A DNA stretch of 64,000 nucleotides from Aphrophora alni (Eukaryota; Arthropoda; Insecta; Hemiptera; Aphrophoridae): assembly GCA_963513935.1 (NCBI GenBank), contig OY740773.1, forward strand, positions 99,805,291-99,869,290, in the 5' to 3' direction. A program made the position numbers and the translations under genes. Shown in pieces: positions 10,908 to 22,418 of this stretch (the first letter of the stretch is position 1; every line of letters begins with the position of its first letter). The notes beneath the pieces were generated by a model, which was given only the letters and a program-made list of their open reading frames with translations, did not search any database and was not told the origin of the DNA.

Positions 10908-12776
10908 GCATTTACTATATATTTTATACACATTAAACATTTACAAGATTGTTTTAAATTCGACTTACTTAAAAGAGCAAACGTGTCCAGATTTTTGACT
11001 GGGTCTCAAGATCGAAATATCTGAAAAAAAAAATCGTTCAGATAGTAATAAATATTTAACTTTTTATCTAATTTATGCTGTATTTACATAGGTAATGTAT
11101 ATATTCCCACAACAATTTAAACAGAACTATTTATTTATTTTCCTTGGTATTAGCAAGATTAGTTAGAAGTCATTAGCTCAACAACAATATAAATAAAATT
11201 CAGGATGAGTAGAGAAGAAAAATTGTGACAAAACATTCGACAAACTGTCTGACTAAAACTGGATAAAAACAAACAAAAACTATTTGTTACAAAAAACGTC
11301 AATTCTGTGGTTACTCAAAAAGTGATAAATTAATTGTGGACGCTGTCTTTGAAAAGAATGTTTGTCTGTTTAACTTGTTTCCTTGTTCCATAAACACGTA
11401 TTCAGTGTAAATCTAGTTTATACTGACGAAGGTTTCTCTTTATTTTGACTAATTATTCCTGAAATCAAGTGTTTTGTTCGTGGGGTTTTCCCCAATGTTT
11501 GAATCCTTTTTAATCAAATAAAATGAAATCGATAAAGACGATTTTCATAAAATCATAATTTGTGTTTTAATTACGGCTGTCATTAATCAAAGAGTGAAAA
11601 TGTTGACTAATATTAAATATTTTAATAAAAGTGTCAAGCTTTGTGTTCCGAAGTTTTTTAAGTGGCCAAATAACTTCAAGTTTTATTTGATACCCTACAT
11701 ATAATATTTCAAAACAAAATGTTTCAACTAGATACTTTTTGTCCCTTTACTACCCCCAGGTATTTTTTTATACCGATATATTTTTAATATATCTTTTAAT
11801 ATAATCAATAATAAATCTTTTAATCTTTTAATAGATTTTGAGAAAATTGTAATTTTAAATTCGTCTTAAGATACACCAAATTTAAAGTTATAAAAAAAGT
11901 CCGTGAAATCGATACAAAATAATTAAAATCTCTCCAAGAGTTTAGGTTGTAGAGTAGAGGACTGCAGTCGACAGACAGACATCATTCCAAAAATCACTTT
12001 TTTGTAATAAACAACTGATATATTCCCCAAAAAATTGAACATTTATTTTTAACCGATTACATACCTTTCTTTTTAGTACATACATAAAAACTGGAAAAAA
12101 AAATAAAACACATAAAATAATTTTTAAATTTCAATAAAAAAAGAACTTAAAACAAAATTATAACTATTAAAGATTGTTAATTGATCAACCTATTACAATT
12201 ATTGAAACATTTGTAGAAATAAATTTAAAACTGTAAAATATAATATTTACTAGTAGGTTAATTATGCCTTTTCTTAAGAAAGCATTCAATTAACTAATTA
12301 TTAAATGAGTATTTATTAATTATGCAAATGTTTTAGAAATAATTAGTAAAGTGTTGAAACTCGATAATTAGTGAAGCTCAATTTATCTCGAAGAGAGTTT
12401 AACTAGAAAAGGAGAAAACACGTAAGCAAATAATTAATTAAATTCAAATTGTCTTCATGAACGTTCGTTTTCACATCTTATAATCAACTTGAAGCACGTA
12501 ATTAGCTTCGTTAATAAACAAGAGGTGTTTTTTTCTTTTTCAAAATGGCGAGAGATGTGGAATAGAAATTAATTTTCATGCATAGTCGGTATTTCTTTTG
12601 GTTGTTTTATGTTTTGATGAGAGAAAATCATCAAGATTTAGGTTAATTCACAATAAAAAGTGTAAACATTTTGCACAAACTTTCTCATTTACTCATCCAT
12701 ATAACGAAATAAAGTTAAACGAAAACTTACCAAGTCTACAAAATTAACCAAAAACGGAATGCAGTTGTGCTACATA
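10337..12776. other. No gene seen
   Basis: A+T-rich DNA with a (TA)n tract near 10878-10905 and short simple runs. No frame of useful length and no recognisable element. Confidence 0.6.
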
Positions 12777-12910
12777 TTATAGTTTAGTTATTGTAGCTCA
12801 TGTATCACTAAGGTCGGCGACTTTGTCGTTGGAACGCGTTTGATTAAGTAAACGTAATTTTTGTGAGATCTTGTGTTCGAGTTTTATTCCAACTAATATT
12901 ATCTCACAAG
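12777..12910 (+). repeat. Hammerhead-family repeat copy, decayed
   Basis: Carries the family leader TAGTTTAGTTATTGTAGCTC. Next is a damaged core (CUAAGGU instead of CUGANGA, and GGAAC instead of GAAAC around GGCGACUUUGUCGUU). The conserved tail follows: GCGTTTGATTAAGTAAACGT ... GTGTTCGAGTTTTATT. The tail matches 46507-46562 closely. Not expected to be active. Confidence 0.6.
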
Positions 12911-14640
12911 TCAAGCTCAATATTTATTTATAAACACTAATTTCTGTATAGATTTATTCAAAAATTGTATTGAATTACCCCAATTGATATTAAAATTGAT
13001 TCTCCGTAGCAGATCATAAAAATAGATATTTATAATAGGAAATCCAAAAATTAACAAAATTGAAAAGCGCAGCACAGAATTTCGACCTTAAATGAATTAT
13101 ATTTATTTAAGTTTATTTTGCCAAGCGTAGAGTGTTAAATCACGCACAGGACGTCACAAGAATGTTAACTTGTTATTACAACAATTCCATTTACTTAGCG
13201 TTATCTACGAAACTATTTGCGTCATTATGCATAAGTATGGAAATAACTTGGACTGCTATGGTCACTTTCAAGTAGAGACTTCCAAAGAAAGTCCAGCTAA
13301 TCGTCAAAAGCGTGGGAATTTAAATTAATAGTGCAAAAACATCGAAAAACTATTTAAAAATCAATCAAATCAACGTAAATTGTATTTGATTAAAATGGGG
13401 GGGGGGGAGTTAGTTACAAACGACAAAAATAACCCTTTTCCTCTATCTAAATGAAAAGATCAAGAATATTTTTACCTGGAGTTAATGAGAAGTGTTGTTT
13501 AGGGCGGTTGATTGTGGTAATAAGGGATGTTTAAGTGTTTATGCAGACTGGCTTTGTCACAATACTACTCCTTAACTGAAGGGTTGAAAGGCTTTGGGGG
13601 AATTAGAGGGTTGTTTTTTATCAACACTATAAGACAAAGAAATTTCCGCCATAGAATTCCTATTAAAAAAGCTTTTTCGTCTGTTTACTTGTGAACAACC
13701 GAGGGAAGAGATGATAAAATTTCCCATTCACGAGTATGAAATTTAAACGATTTGCTCAAGTTTTTTCGATTATTTTGAATTTAATCGAATTTCATTTCTC
13801 TCTTTATGAGGCGTCATATATATGTAACATTTTTGAGACTCCTGCACTTCTTGAGGTGCCAACAATTAAAAAAACTTATTGAGGTAGCCCATCTCCTCAA
13901 AAATATTCTCAAATAATAACAACAAAATAAAGTTGCGAGATGCAATTTATTTTTCAGGTAACTTATACAACCGTATTAATTTAACCATCTTAGGTTAAAC
14001 AAATTGCACGATTTGTCCCACTTAGACATCTCCAAAACCAAATTAAAACGAACCATAAGAAATCATCACCAAAAATGTCATTTCAGTAGTTGTCCAACAA
14101 AAAGTGAAAATGAACCATGAATGCCGTCTTCTAAAACACATTTATGGTATTAAAATAGGATATAAACTTCTTCCGCTTGTGTCATATTGAATCCCAATGT
14201 AAATCATATCTTTTAAAAATCAGGATCACATTAATTGTGCTTTCTTCTTTGTAAGTAGTATCCTTCTATGTTTTCTTTCTGTCTCAATCCTGGTGTCCTT
14301 ATCATTTCAAATTGGGTTACTTCTAGTTGTTCAATTAACGATTCTTGGCCAATAAAATTAAATCAATCTTTATGGCCAGAACATCTTAAAACGTACACCT
14401 TCGTATTAACATAGTCTTTGGAATCTATTTTAACTTTAAAAAATTTAAACTAATACACAAAACACATCAAATAACAAATGCAACTACAGCAGGTTATAAA
14501 TACTTTATAAAACATTATAAACAAATAACAATTTACACAAATAAATTGTAAAATACATATTTTGTAAAATATACGTATTAGGAGTTTTTTTAACAAGGCT
14601 TATCTATTCCTAATCGAATAATTAATCTTTCCCTAATTTT
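12911..14640. other. No gene seen
   Basis: Low-complexity A+T-rich DNA with a G-run near 13397-13407. I see no coding frame or element. Confidence 0.6.
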
Positions 14641-14669
14641 AACGTTCCTTTCCTTATCCATTCGTTTTT

Positions 14670-16210
14670 TGTCTGTCTAACGCTTTTGATTATCTATTAA
14701 TTGCTTTTTCCTCAGCCGGTTATTTTGAAACATTACATACTTTTTAATAAATTTACCAAAAAATGTTCTGTGAAAATATCAACATACTGATGTTTATAGA
14801 AACAAAATGGCGGCAACACCAAAAAAACAACTTCTATGCCGCTATAATTTGCTCTTGCAGGTTCAATTAACGAACAGCTGTTTGATTCAAATTAAACAAT
14901 TTAATTAAAACAAAACTTATAACCTAATTATTTTGAGTACAATTTTATTTACCTATGTAGTTGCAAAAAGGTTTTTACAGTTAAGAAAATATAAAGTGTT
15001 GTGGGAGAACCGTTGTTTTTTAATAACGTTACAGAATCAGTTGGACAATTTCAGCTTCCAACCATTCACTCAATAATTAAGTGAAAAATTTTGTTGTTGG
15101 AAACTCCTTATAAAGGAAGAGAAGAACTGGTATGAGCTTCATTAGTTCGTTCTCCAGATAAACCAAAATCACTTAGAAAAATAGAGTTTGAAACTGGAGT
15201 GGCCAAATCTTCAGTGCAGATAATTCTAAAAAAACAAAATCAATGTTTATAAAGGCCAACTAGTCCATAACCTACTAAAGGTGATCCGGACAGATGAATG
15301 GAGTTCTGTTCCCGAGAAGTTGAGTTTCATGAGACTGATCCTGTTTGACATACTTGACATTCCTTTCTCAAACTAGTCGAATTGTAAATAGACATAACTG
15401 TAATTATTACAACATCCAAAACCCTCATGTAGGTCATGTTGATCAGACGTTTTAAATCAAAAGTAATAGCGTGCTGTCTTATGACATTTCAGACAGCACC
15501 ATGACTGGAAATAGGTATAAACAAGTTTTAAATCAACCAGTATTGGTTCATTTTACGGTTCCTGAAATGGAGCTAGCTATTTTTCAAAAAGATTGTGTTT
15601 CACCCCACTATAGAAATTCAGTCAAATAATTACTAAATAACAGTCGTCAAGGGCATTGGATTGGTCGTGGAGGTCAGTTTTTATATTGGCCACCCCTGTC
15701 TCCAGATGTAACTCTGTGTGACTTTTTCTTATGGCGCTATTTATATGAGCCGTGTACACCCATAGTTTTCATCAATGATGAGGATTTAAAGAGCGTTATC
15801 GAAGAGGAACTTCTTCGGATCCCACATAACTAGTTTACAAGGGCGTACGAGTAATTTATTAGGCGTTGCTATGAGTTTGTTGTTGTAGATCGGTTTCAGT
15901 TTGAATAAACAAATATTTTTAAATCTAATTTTCATTGCTTCTTAAAACAAATCATTAGTTTTTTTGTTTCTTTTAAAAGAAAATTATGTTTGTATAAAAT
16001 TACGTTTGTAGCAATTGTTTTTTGTAACGTAACAAAAGCTGTACTTTATTTCAACGGCTGTTTTTCATGTTGCCGCCATTTTATTTCTATAAACACCAGT
16101 TTGTTGAAATTTTCACACAACATTTTTGGTAATTTTATTAAAAATATGTAAAGTTTCAAAAGAATCGGTTGACAAATAGAAAATCAGAAGCGTGTATTGG
16201 GGGGACACTG
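14670..16210 (+). mobile_element. Decayed Tc1/mariner-superfamily element with long TIRs
   Basis: Terminal inverted repeats of roughly 100-140 bases flank it. Left arm about 14670-14816, right arm about 16066-16210, sharing ACGCTT(T/C)TGATT(A/T)TCTATT and a long block ending GGCGGCAACA. Inside, on the plus strand, are broken transposase pieces. A helix-turn-helix-like part near 15145-15235 reads RSPDKPKSLRKIEFETGVAK. A catalytic-domain part near 15590-15910 reads DCVSPHYRNS, WIGRGGQFLYWPPLSPDVT and LCDFFLWRYLY. This is the usual layout of insect IS630-type transposases. Several stops and missing parts show it is dead. A short GGGGGGACACTG lies at the right tip. Confidence 0.8.
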
Positions 16211-16700
16211 AATATAAATACGTTTATTGAAAATCCCATCAAGACACTATAAGTCAACGCTTATTGATAGTCAATGCTCAGAAAAGGACAGTTGAGAGGG
16301 AGGTACAGTTTCTCTATTTAAACATAGACAAAACATATAGTCACGTTTTACTAAATTCCAAAGACAATAAGACAATAATACCATGAGCCAAAAACAAATA
16401 CTAAATCCTCTTTTACTGTTGTTGCTGGAGAAGATATCATTCCCACGTAATATATTTCCACTACCTAAATTCAATTTCCTTCGTCACTCAGTATTGAATC
16501 TACCATCCTCGAAATTCTACAAGTCATGTTTATATGTTCTGTGTAACCATTAAATAAAAATGTTATTTATTTTAGTTTTGTTCTATTATTACTTTTGCAT
16601 ATTTACGTAGTACAGAGAATAGTTATCTAGTGTTTGGGGATATATTTATTTTTCCTACAGTTACCTAATAATGTACACGTTCTCTCACTGATTTGAGAAA
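16211..16700. other. No gene seen
   Basis: Spacer between the mariner-type relic and the recombinase fragment. The minus-strand frame at 16271-16474 has no recognisable motif. Confidence 0.5.
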
Positions 16701-16705
16701 GCAAA

Positions 16706-16980
16706 GTGGCCAATTTGCTCATCAGTGAGACAATATTAACATTGTCTCACTCTAATTACTTTGTCTCACTCCAGATTTGCAACGTGAAGGCACGAAATAG
16801 TGAGCGCGTAACATGCAGACAAGGCCGTATGCGCGCGAAATACGTTGGCAGCACTGGCTGTAAATCAGCTGGTCAGCTGTTGTACTGCTGTATTTGTCAT
16901 AACACTTCCGGTCACGGCAGAAGCCACCATTTCATTGATTTGCCATTTGTAAACATTGAAGGTGGTTTTGCTGTCGCAAA
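16706..16980 (+). promoter_or_regulatory. G+C-richer leader upstream of the recombinase frame
   Basis: This 275-base stretch is visibly richer in G+C and CpG than its surroundings. It contains CAGCTG E-box-like words, an ACTTCCGG ETS-like word and several TCTCACT repeats. It runs straight into the ATG at 16981. A promoter or 5' UTR role is inferred from position and composition. A 113-codon frame across it has no known motif and is probably incidental. Confidence 0.35.
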
Positions 16981-17511
16981 ATGTACGTTAATGACGACTT
17001 TAGTAATAATAGTTCACCAGAAGAATCTTGTACTCCAGAAGAATTAAAAAATGTGGCGAGGAATGTGTCTCTAAATCTTCTTCCAGAGAAATCAAAACAT
17101 AAATATGAAAAAAGGTATGAATTGTTTACTTCCTGGTGTGAAAGTAAGAATGTAAAAAGCCCAACGGAAAATGTACTTTTAGCATATTTTGCTGAAAATT
17201 CAAAGATTAATAAATCTTCTACTCTTTGGGAGGTTTATTCAATGCTTAAATCCAGAATTCAAATCAAACATAACATTAACATTGGCAGTTACAAAAAACT
17301 TATAGCTTTCTTGAAAAAAACGTCCGTAGGGTATGAACCTAAAAAATCAAACATTTTGTCTAAAGATGAGGTTGAAACATTTCTTAAGACTGCTCCTTGT
17401 GTTATTTGTCTTTCTATAAGTAATTCTTTGGTTAACAATTCTTTTAGGGTGTTTGTGTTCATGTTTAAGGAGATTATTTTTTGTTTTATAATTTTGTTTC
17501 TGATTTATTAA
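16981..17511 (+). CDS. Crypton-like tyrosine recombinase, N-terminal part only
   Basis: The first ~140 residues look like the N-terminal part of the tyrosine recombinases found in Crypton transposons and their domesticated relatives. A Ser/Glu-rich head is followed by a SAM-like core-binding segment, with KSKHKYEKRYELFTSWCESK near residues 38-57 and ENVLLAYFAE near 63-72. A NIGSYKKLIAFLKKTSVG part and a KSNILSKDEVETFLKTAP linker come next, the linker around residues 122-139. After that the similarity stops and the frame becomes hydrophobic filler ending at 17511. The catalytic domain with the R...HxxR...Y residues is absent. Either it is spliced to a distant exon or the element is truncated. 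The start is the ATG after the CpG-richer leader. Family placement is by motif memory only. Confidence 0.55.
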   Translation: MYVNDDFSNNSSPEESCTPEELKNVARNVSLNLLPEKSKHKYEKRYELFTSWCESKNVKSPTENVLLAYFAENSKINKSSTLWEVYSMLKSRIQIKHNINIGSYKKLIAFLKKTSVGYEPKKSNILSKDEVETFLKTAPCVICLSISNSLVNNSFRVFVFMFKEIIFCFIILFLIY

Positions 17512-17619
17512 TGCTACTTTCACATTAAATGTCATATTAAAAGTTCACTTCTGTGTAAAAATATGTTACGTTTCTTTACCAATTTATTTGTTTTATGGTA
17601 AATGTAGGAAAAATATAAT

Positions 17620-17740
17620 GTGCAACTCGAGTGCAAAGTGCAATCGCCTCACTCGAGAAACCATTCCTCACTCGCCTACGGCTCGTGAGTAAGGATTTCT
17701 CTCGAGTGAGGCAATTGCTTACTTTGCTCACTAGTTGCAC
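17620..17740. repeat. 121-bp hairpin-forming inverted repeat
   Basis: Arms of about 50 bases: GTGCAACTCGAGTGCAAAGT... folds on ...ACTTTGCTCACTAGTTGCAC, with a perfect inner block GCCTCACTCGAGA. The apex has CTCACTCGCCTACGGC/TCGTGAG. It starts 109 bases after the recombinase frame ends. Similar CTCACT words occur upstream of that frame at 16680-16770, so it may mark an element end. It could also be an independent fold-back. Confidence 0.8.
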
Positions 17741-19639
17741 AAATAACTATTGTGCTCCCCTGAGTCCAAACAAGTAGTTTTGTAATTATGTATGACGAAT
17801 GTGACGTCTCAAATATGTGGCCGATTTTAAACAAATTGATATTTAGACGATTTATCGGAATTTTTTAATAATATTTCTACAACTCATACTTTGAAACATA
17901 CATGATATAAGTTCTTCAGATTTTGATCAAATTTTATTCACGTGTAGCCGCTAAAGACAGAAACAAAACGTAATGGTTACCATCTTTCAAAAAACATCGA
18001 TTCGTGAATTTCTGTAATTTTTTTTTTAATACAAGACGTAATTTTTCAAAGTCGGTCGTATGGATTTCGATCAAATTTTAGTGTTGTGCAGTAAGAGTTT
18101 TGACACTACTCTCTACATTCCAAAATAACACTTGTTTATTAATATAGTCTAATTTTATATTATTTGTCTATATAACAACTAAAACACGACATTTCAAGAG
18201 TAGAAATCAACTTTCCTTATCAAGTGATAAATCTAAGGCATAAAAAATGTAAAATCATTAAGAAACAAAGAATTCCCGTCCTAAACAGTCAAAATTAAAT
18301 ATAAACGTGATAAAATTTTTTTTTTAAATACCAGACACCAGGCACTACACAAAGGACAGCACACAACTGATTGTTAAAGGAGTGGTGCCAAGAAAAAGTA
18401 ATCCTTGCTGTTTATCAGGGTGAACAAACTGTATAGCCCTTCTTTCAAACTGAGAATGCTTTTATAACACTAGATAAGACAATTTTAGCCCTATAGAATA
18501 TATAAACTTTCACATAGAGCATCAATTTTGTATTGAATACTTTCGAACTAACATTTTTGATTTCTTAGTATTTCGATTGTAAATAATAGGTGTATGAGAA
18601 TGTTTGTGCACCGATTATTCAATTTGTATTAACAACGTAGTGGCTTAGATATAGGTTGTCCTAAAGTTCAGGAAACTGTCTCATAACTTCCGTTTAAACT
18701 ATAAATTTGAAACTAATGACCTGAAAAATTCTGGGTTTTCTCTATAGTGTGTGTCAAAACTCTGGTAACAAAAACATATTTTTTTTTTTAATTCACAAAA
18801 CTTGATGTTTTATTACTTTAATAAAATTTATATACGAAAAATGGAACGATTTAGTAAAGCTCTTGTTTTTTAAAATTTTGAAAGCGTCTTTAACATAATA
18901 TATACAAAAAATATATAGTCTTATTTACGCCAATATCCATTTTATTTTCAAGTGGAATTATGAATTTTTAAAAGAGAAAAGATTTGATTATCGTTTTTTT
19001 CTAAAATTTATTTTTTAAAGCTTTAATCTCACCTTCCAATTTGAAATCTAAAACCAAATTTTTCCCGTTAACCAATTTATCCAATTATTATTACATCCGA
19101 GCCTGTTTACTAAAATTGAACAAAAATAAAGGATAAAAGTTGCAATCTGTCCTAAAACATGTGTTTGTATAATTTCAAAAATAGTGAAGCATTCATAAAT
19201 ATTATGATTGGTGAACGTATTATGAGATCCGAAAATACAAAACTCATGCTTACTCTCTAACGACCCAAAAACAACGAATTTGTCGCCATATCTCAAAAAA
19301 AACTTAAAAAAAAAAATCGGAGATTGAGATCTTACAAAATCCGCATTTTCTCAAAATCGGTTTCATTGATTTCGTTGAAATTATCATAAAGTGTGAATTT
19401 TATTAATGACCCAAAATCATGTACTAAATCGTAGGAGACATATATATTATTATTCAGAAATTAAATATGGCTTTAATGGCATAAGGGAATGGTGTTTAAG
19501 CACTTATTTAAATATAAATCGATTTTTCCCCCTCCACTTTTTACTGTTGTTTAAAGGAGAAAAATATCTCGGTCATCATTGCTTTATGAAAAAAATGAAG
19601 AAATAACATAAAATAAAGACCCCTCAACTTTGTAATACA
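17741..19639. other. No gene seen
   Basis: A+T-rich spacer. The minus frame at 19048-19296 and the plus frame at 19406-19606 show no motif. Confidence 0.55.
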
Positions 19640-19800
19640 TTAAAAGCGCCAGGGTCGGAAGAGAAAAAGAGTTGGTCAAGAGAGAACTGATAGGAAATAT
19701 GTAACAAAGATATCACTCAAGATTACGTCAAAAAAGTGTGTAAATCCAGCTAGGTTCCTAGGGATTGCCAAGTAAGTGACCCCCTGAGGGTAGACATATC
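19640..19800 (+). repeat. Copy of a module also found inside the 50-64 kb palindrome
   Basis: Contains GCCAGGGTCGGAAGAG, AGAGTTGGTCAAGAG and, 70 bases on, TCCAGCTAGG and CTAGGGATTGCCA, in the same order as 54570-54940 and 56105-56205. This suggests a dispersed element of which the big palindrome is one large copy. Confidence 0.6.
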
Positions 19801-19939
19801 TTGTCAAAGACAAGGTTCATGCCTCATTTTCACTTCTTACTGACAAGTTTCCGAACTGAAATTACTACGACACAGTTTAATATGGTTAGCACACCGATTG
19901 TGATTGGACGTGTAACAAAGTTTATGCAATGTTTGCGCA

Positions 19940-20150
19940 CAGTTTTTAATTATAGTTTTCACCTTTTAACTGAGTAATATCAATTTCCCCTTTTCTTAAT
20001 AAATAGATTGCACATTAAAATAATGAACCACCCCTCAATTATTGATTTGTTTTCCAGTGCTGCCGCCACAGTGACAAAGCTTATTCGGTGGTATCACGTC
20101 CTTCCCCCTTCTCAGCAACGCATTTCCTTTTGTAGATAAAGTTGAAAAGC
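19940..20150 (+). repeat. Left copy of an inverted repeat pair
   Basis: Matches the reverse complement of 24605-24835. Shared blocks include TTGCACATTAAAATAATGAACC, ATTGATTTGTTTT and AAATTGCACATT-type words around CATTTCCTTTTGTAGATAAA. The two copies bracket 4.4 kb holding a (GA)n tract and two transposon relics. Confidence 0.75.
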
Positions 20151-20509
20151 CTTTACAAAACGTATTTTTCAGTCAGGTTGAAACAGATGACTGACGGAAG
20201 CTATTATATTATGATAGACGACATGAGTAACTGTTTGTTTCAATAATTAATAAAAAATATTAAATTTAATTGTATTACAATGTGTAACATTATTTTTTTT
20301 ATACCTATTTTATTTTCAGATGCAGTATTCGTCAATAATTTGATCCGTTTTAATAATAAAATCTAAAACACACAAATCTAAACAATAACTAAAAACGAAT
20401 TCATTAGTGACATCATAGTACTAATTAAAAACAGATTCTCTAAATTAATGTAGTGCTCAAATTTGGTCTCTTGGGCTTTAAAGGAAATGTTAAATTGTAT
20501 TGGTAGATC

Positions 20510-20700
20510 AAGGAGTCTTATCCCGTAGGGTAAGTTTGTTTAAAACAGTAACAGTAATTGTCTCGACGTCGGCTAGATGTGTATATAGTAAGAGAGTCAG
20601 CACTCGCTTTGCTCGTGTCAGTATCTCAGCCTTGTAACTCGTAGCTATACATTCTAAGAGAGTGTACACTCGCTACCCTCGTGTTAATCACTCCCCCATC
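20510..20700 (+). repeat. Dispersed repeat copy, related to 0.64-0.81 kb
   Basis: Shares the GTAGGGTAAGTTTGTTTAAA block with 640-812. It continues into two CACTCGCT(T/A)...CTCGTGT words with a palindromic look. No coding content. Confidence 0.5.
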
Positions 20701-21125
20701 CATGATCTCGTAATTGTAAGAATTACTTAAGAGCTTAGAATTCGATATTACAATAACTTCGCTATCTCATAGTATATAGTTTGGGGGAGGGGTGTCATTA
20801 CATGCATAACTGAAATGTGTATTTTTTAAACTAATTAGGTGTGTTATAAGTTGAATAAACCCTGAAATAATGATTTGTCAAGTATCGGAATTACTTCGAC
20901 ATTTTTCTTATTCAGTAGGAATGACGTTGTTGGAATTCAAAAGGAAAGTTCGTCCCAGGAGAATTAACCTTCGGAAAACGAATACGATAGAGTGCTGATG
21001 ATATCACCCGACAGATCACTCGGGGGTTGGAACTTTCGTCCTTGAGGGGATCAGCTTTTAGACAACGAACTGTGAGGCCCGTACTGCCGAGATCAGCCGA
21101 CACATCACGGATGGACAGCGAGGGA

Positions 21126-21130
<5 letters not shown>

Positions 21131-21220
<90 letters not shown>
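21131..21220. repeat. (GA)n microsatellite
   Basis: About 45 GA units. It creates long artificial Arg-Glu (plus) and Ser-Leu (minus) frames that are not genes. Confidence 0.98.
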
Positions 21221-21224
<4 letters not shown>

Positions 21225-21314
21225 GTTTTCGCAGCAAACACTCAACAATAGACCAAGTCCATCGATTAACAAACTATTAACAAAAGATATTGTAAGAAAA
21301 ATGTACGTTCTGCG

Positions 21315-21800
21315 TTGTTTCTGCAGGTTTTTCCAGCCTTTGACAAGGTTTGGAATTCAGGTCTTCACGACAAATTAAAAGCAACACATCCGCGAAAATA
21401 TAGGCAACTATTGAAATCATATTTAAAAGACTTTCCAGATGATTAAAGCTGTAGTACCTCAAGGGAGTGTCCTTGATCCAAATCCTATATCTGCATACAC
21501 GATATTCCACAAATGACACTTCGATTACAATCTTTAATGATGACACCGCTATCAAGGCTGTCGGTGATGTTACTGCAGTAGCCAAAAATAAATTACTGTC
21601 AATCAAATAATTGCCTGGACTAAAACATAGCGTATAAAGATAGACGAAACAAAATCAGTACACGTGAACTTCACTAATAAGAAAGATAACTATTTACCAA
21701 TAACTATTAATAATCAGAAAGTGCTGTGAATAATGCAAAATATCTAGGTGTTACTTTAGACGCCAAGCTACGCTGGAGAACACATGTCAAAAAGAGCTAG
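21315..21800 (+). pseudogene. Jockey-like non-LTR reverse transcriptase relic
   Basis: Frame-broken pieces of a reverse transcriptase domain occur in the right order: a QAFDKVW-like block read as FFQPLTRFGIQVFTTN in one frame and as FDKVWNSGLHDKLKA after shifts. VVPQGSVLDPN follows (family: GVPQGSVLGP), then FNDDTAIKAVGDVTAVAKNK (family: FADDTA, one of the Asp pair kept). Last comes AKYLGVTLDAKLRWRTHVKK (family: YLGVxLDxxLxWxxH). Several stops and frameshifts show it is dead. The 5' part (endonuclease) and the 3' tail are missing. Confidence 0.75.
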
Positions 21801-21928
21801 GAAGCAATACACTAAAATGTATTGACTAACTGCAAGCCAATCCGAGTTATCAATGAAATTGATATGAGCATACGGTTTCAGATTGGAGCTGTACTAAGAG
21901 ATCAAATATAAAAATTATTCGAACATTT

Positions 21929-22418
21929 CACGAACGACCACTACACGCAGGTAAAATTGGTGTTTGGTGTGCAATCTCCCGGCGTCGTTTTATAGGGCCT
22001 TTATTTTTTGACATATCTCTAGATGGTGTGGTTTATCGCAACTTAATTAAACAATTTATAGCCTTGTTAGAGTTACATGAACAATGTTGTCGGTTCCAGC
22101 AGGATAACGCAACGTGTCATACTACTAATGACAAATATGTTAGGGGAATTTTTTGGCCATCGTGTGATATCAAAAGGATTTTTGCCTCCAAGATCACCAA
22201 ATCTTACTCCTGCAGACTTTCTATTTTGGGGGTATTTAAAAAGTAAGGTTTTTCAAAACAATCCTCATACACTGGACGAATTGAATGCTAACATTGATAG
22301 TGAGATTTCAAACATTACTGAGCAAACACTACGAAAAGTGGCTGCAAATGTTATGAAACAAATTCAAACCTGCATTACAAATGGAGGAAGTCATTTTGAA
22401 AGATTAAAGGTACTTTGA
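21929..22418 (+). pseudogene. Mariner/IS630-type transposase relic, catalytic half
   Basis: Reads HERPLHAGKIGVWCAISRRR, then FIGPLFFD. About 35 residues on comes RFQQDNATCH (second catalytic Asp). After one frameshift near 22150 it continues RVISKGFLPPRSPNLTPADF and LFWGYLKSKVFQNNPHTLDE (third catalytic acid, here Asp in PAD) and runs to the stop at 22416. The second and third acids are some 36-37 residues apart. The N-terminal DNA-binding half and both element ends are missing. It sits directly after the reverse transcriptase relic. Confidence 0.85.

Noticed and set aside
16271..16474. Minus-strand 67-codon frame
   Set aside because: No motif, no splice or promoter context, in spacer DNA.
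21027..21378. Long Arg-Glu and Ser-Leu reading frames on both strands
   Set aside because: They are translations of the (GA)n microsatellite.
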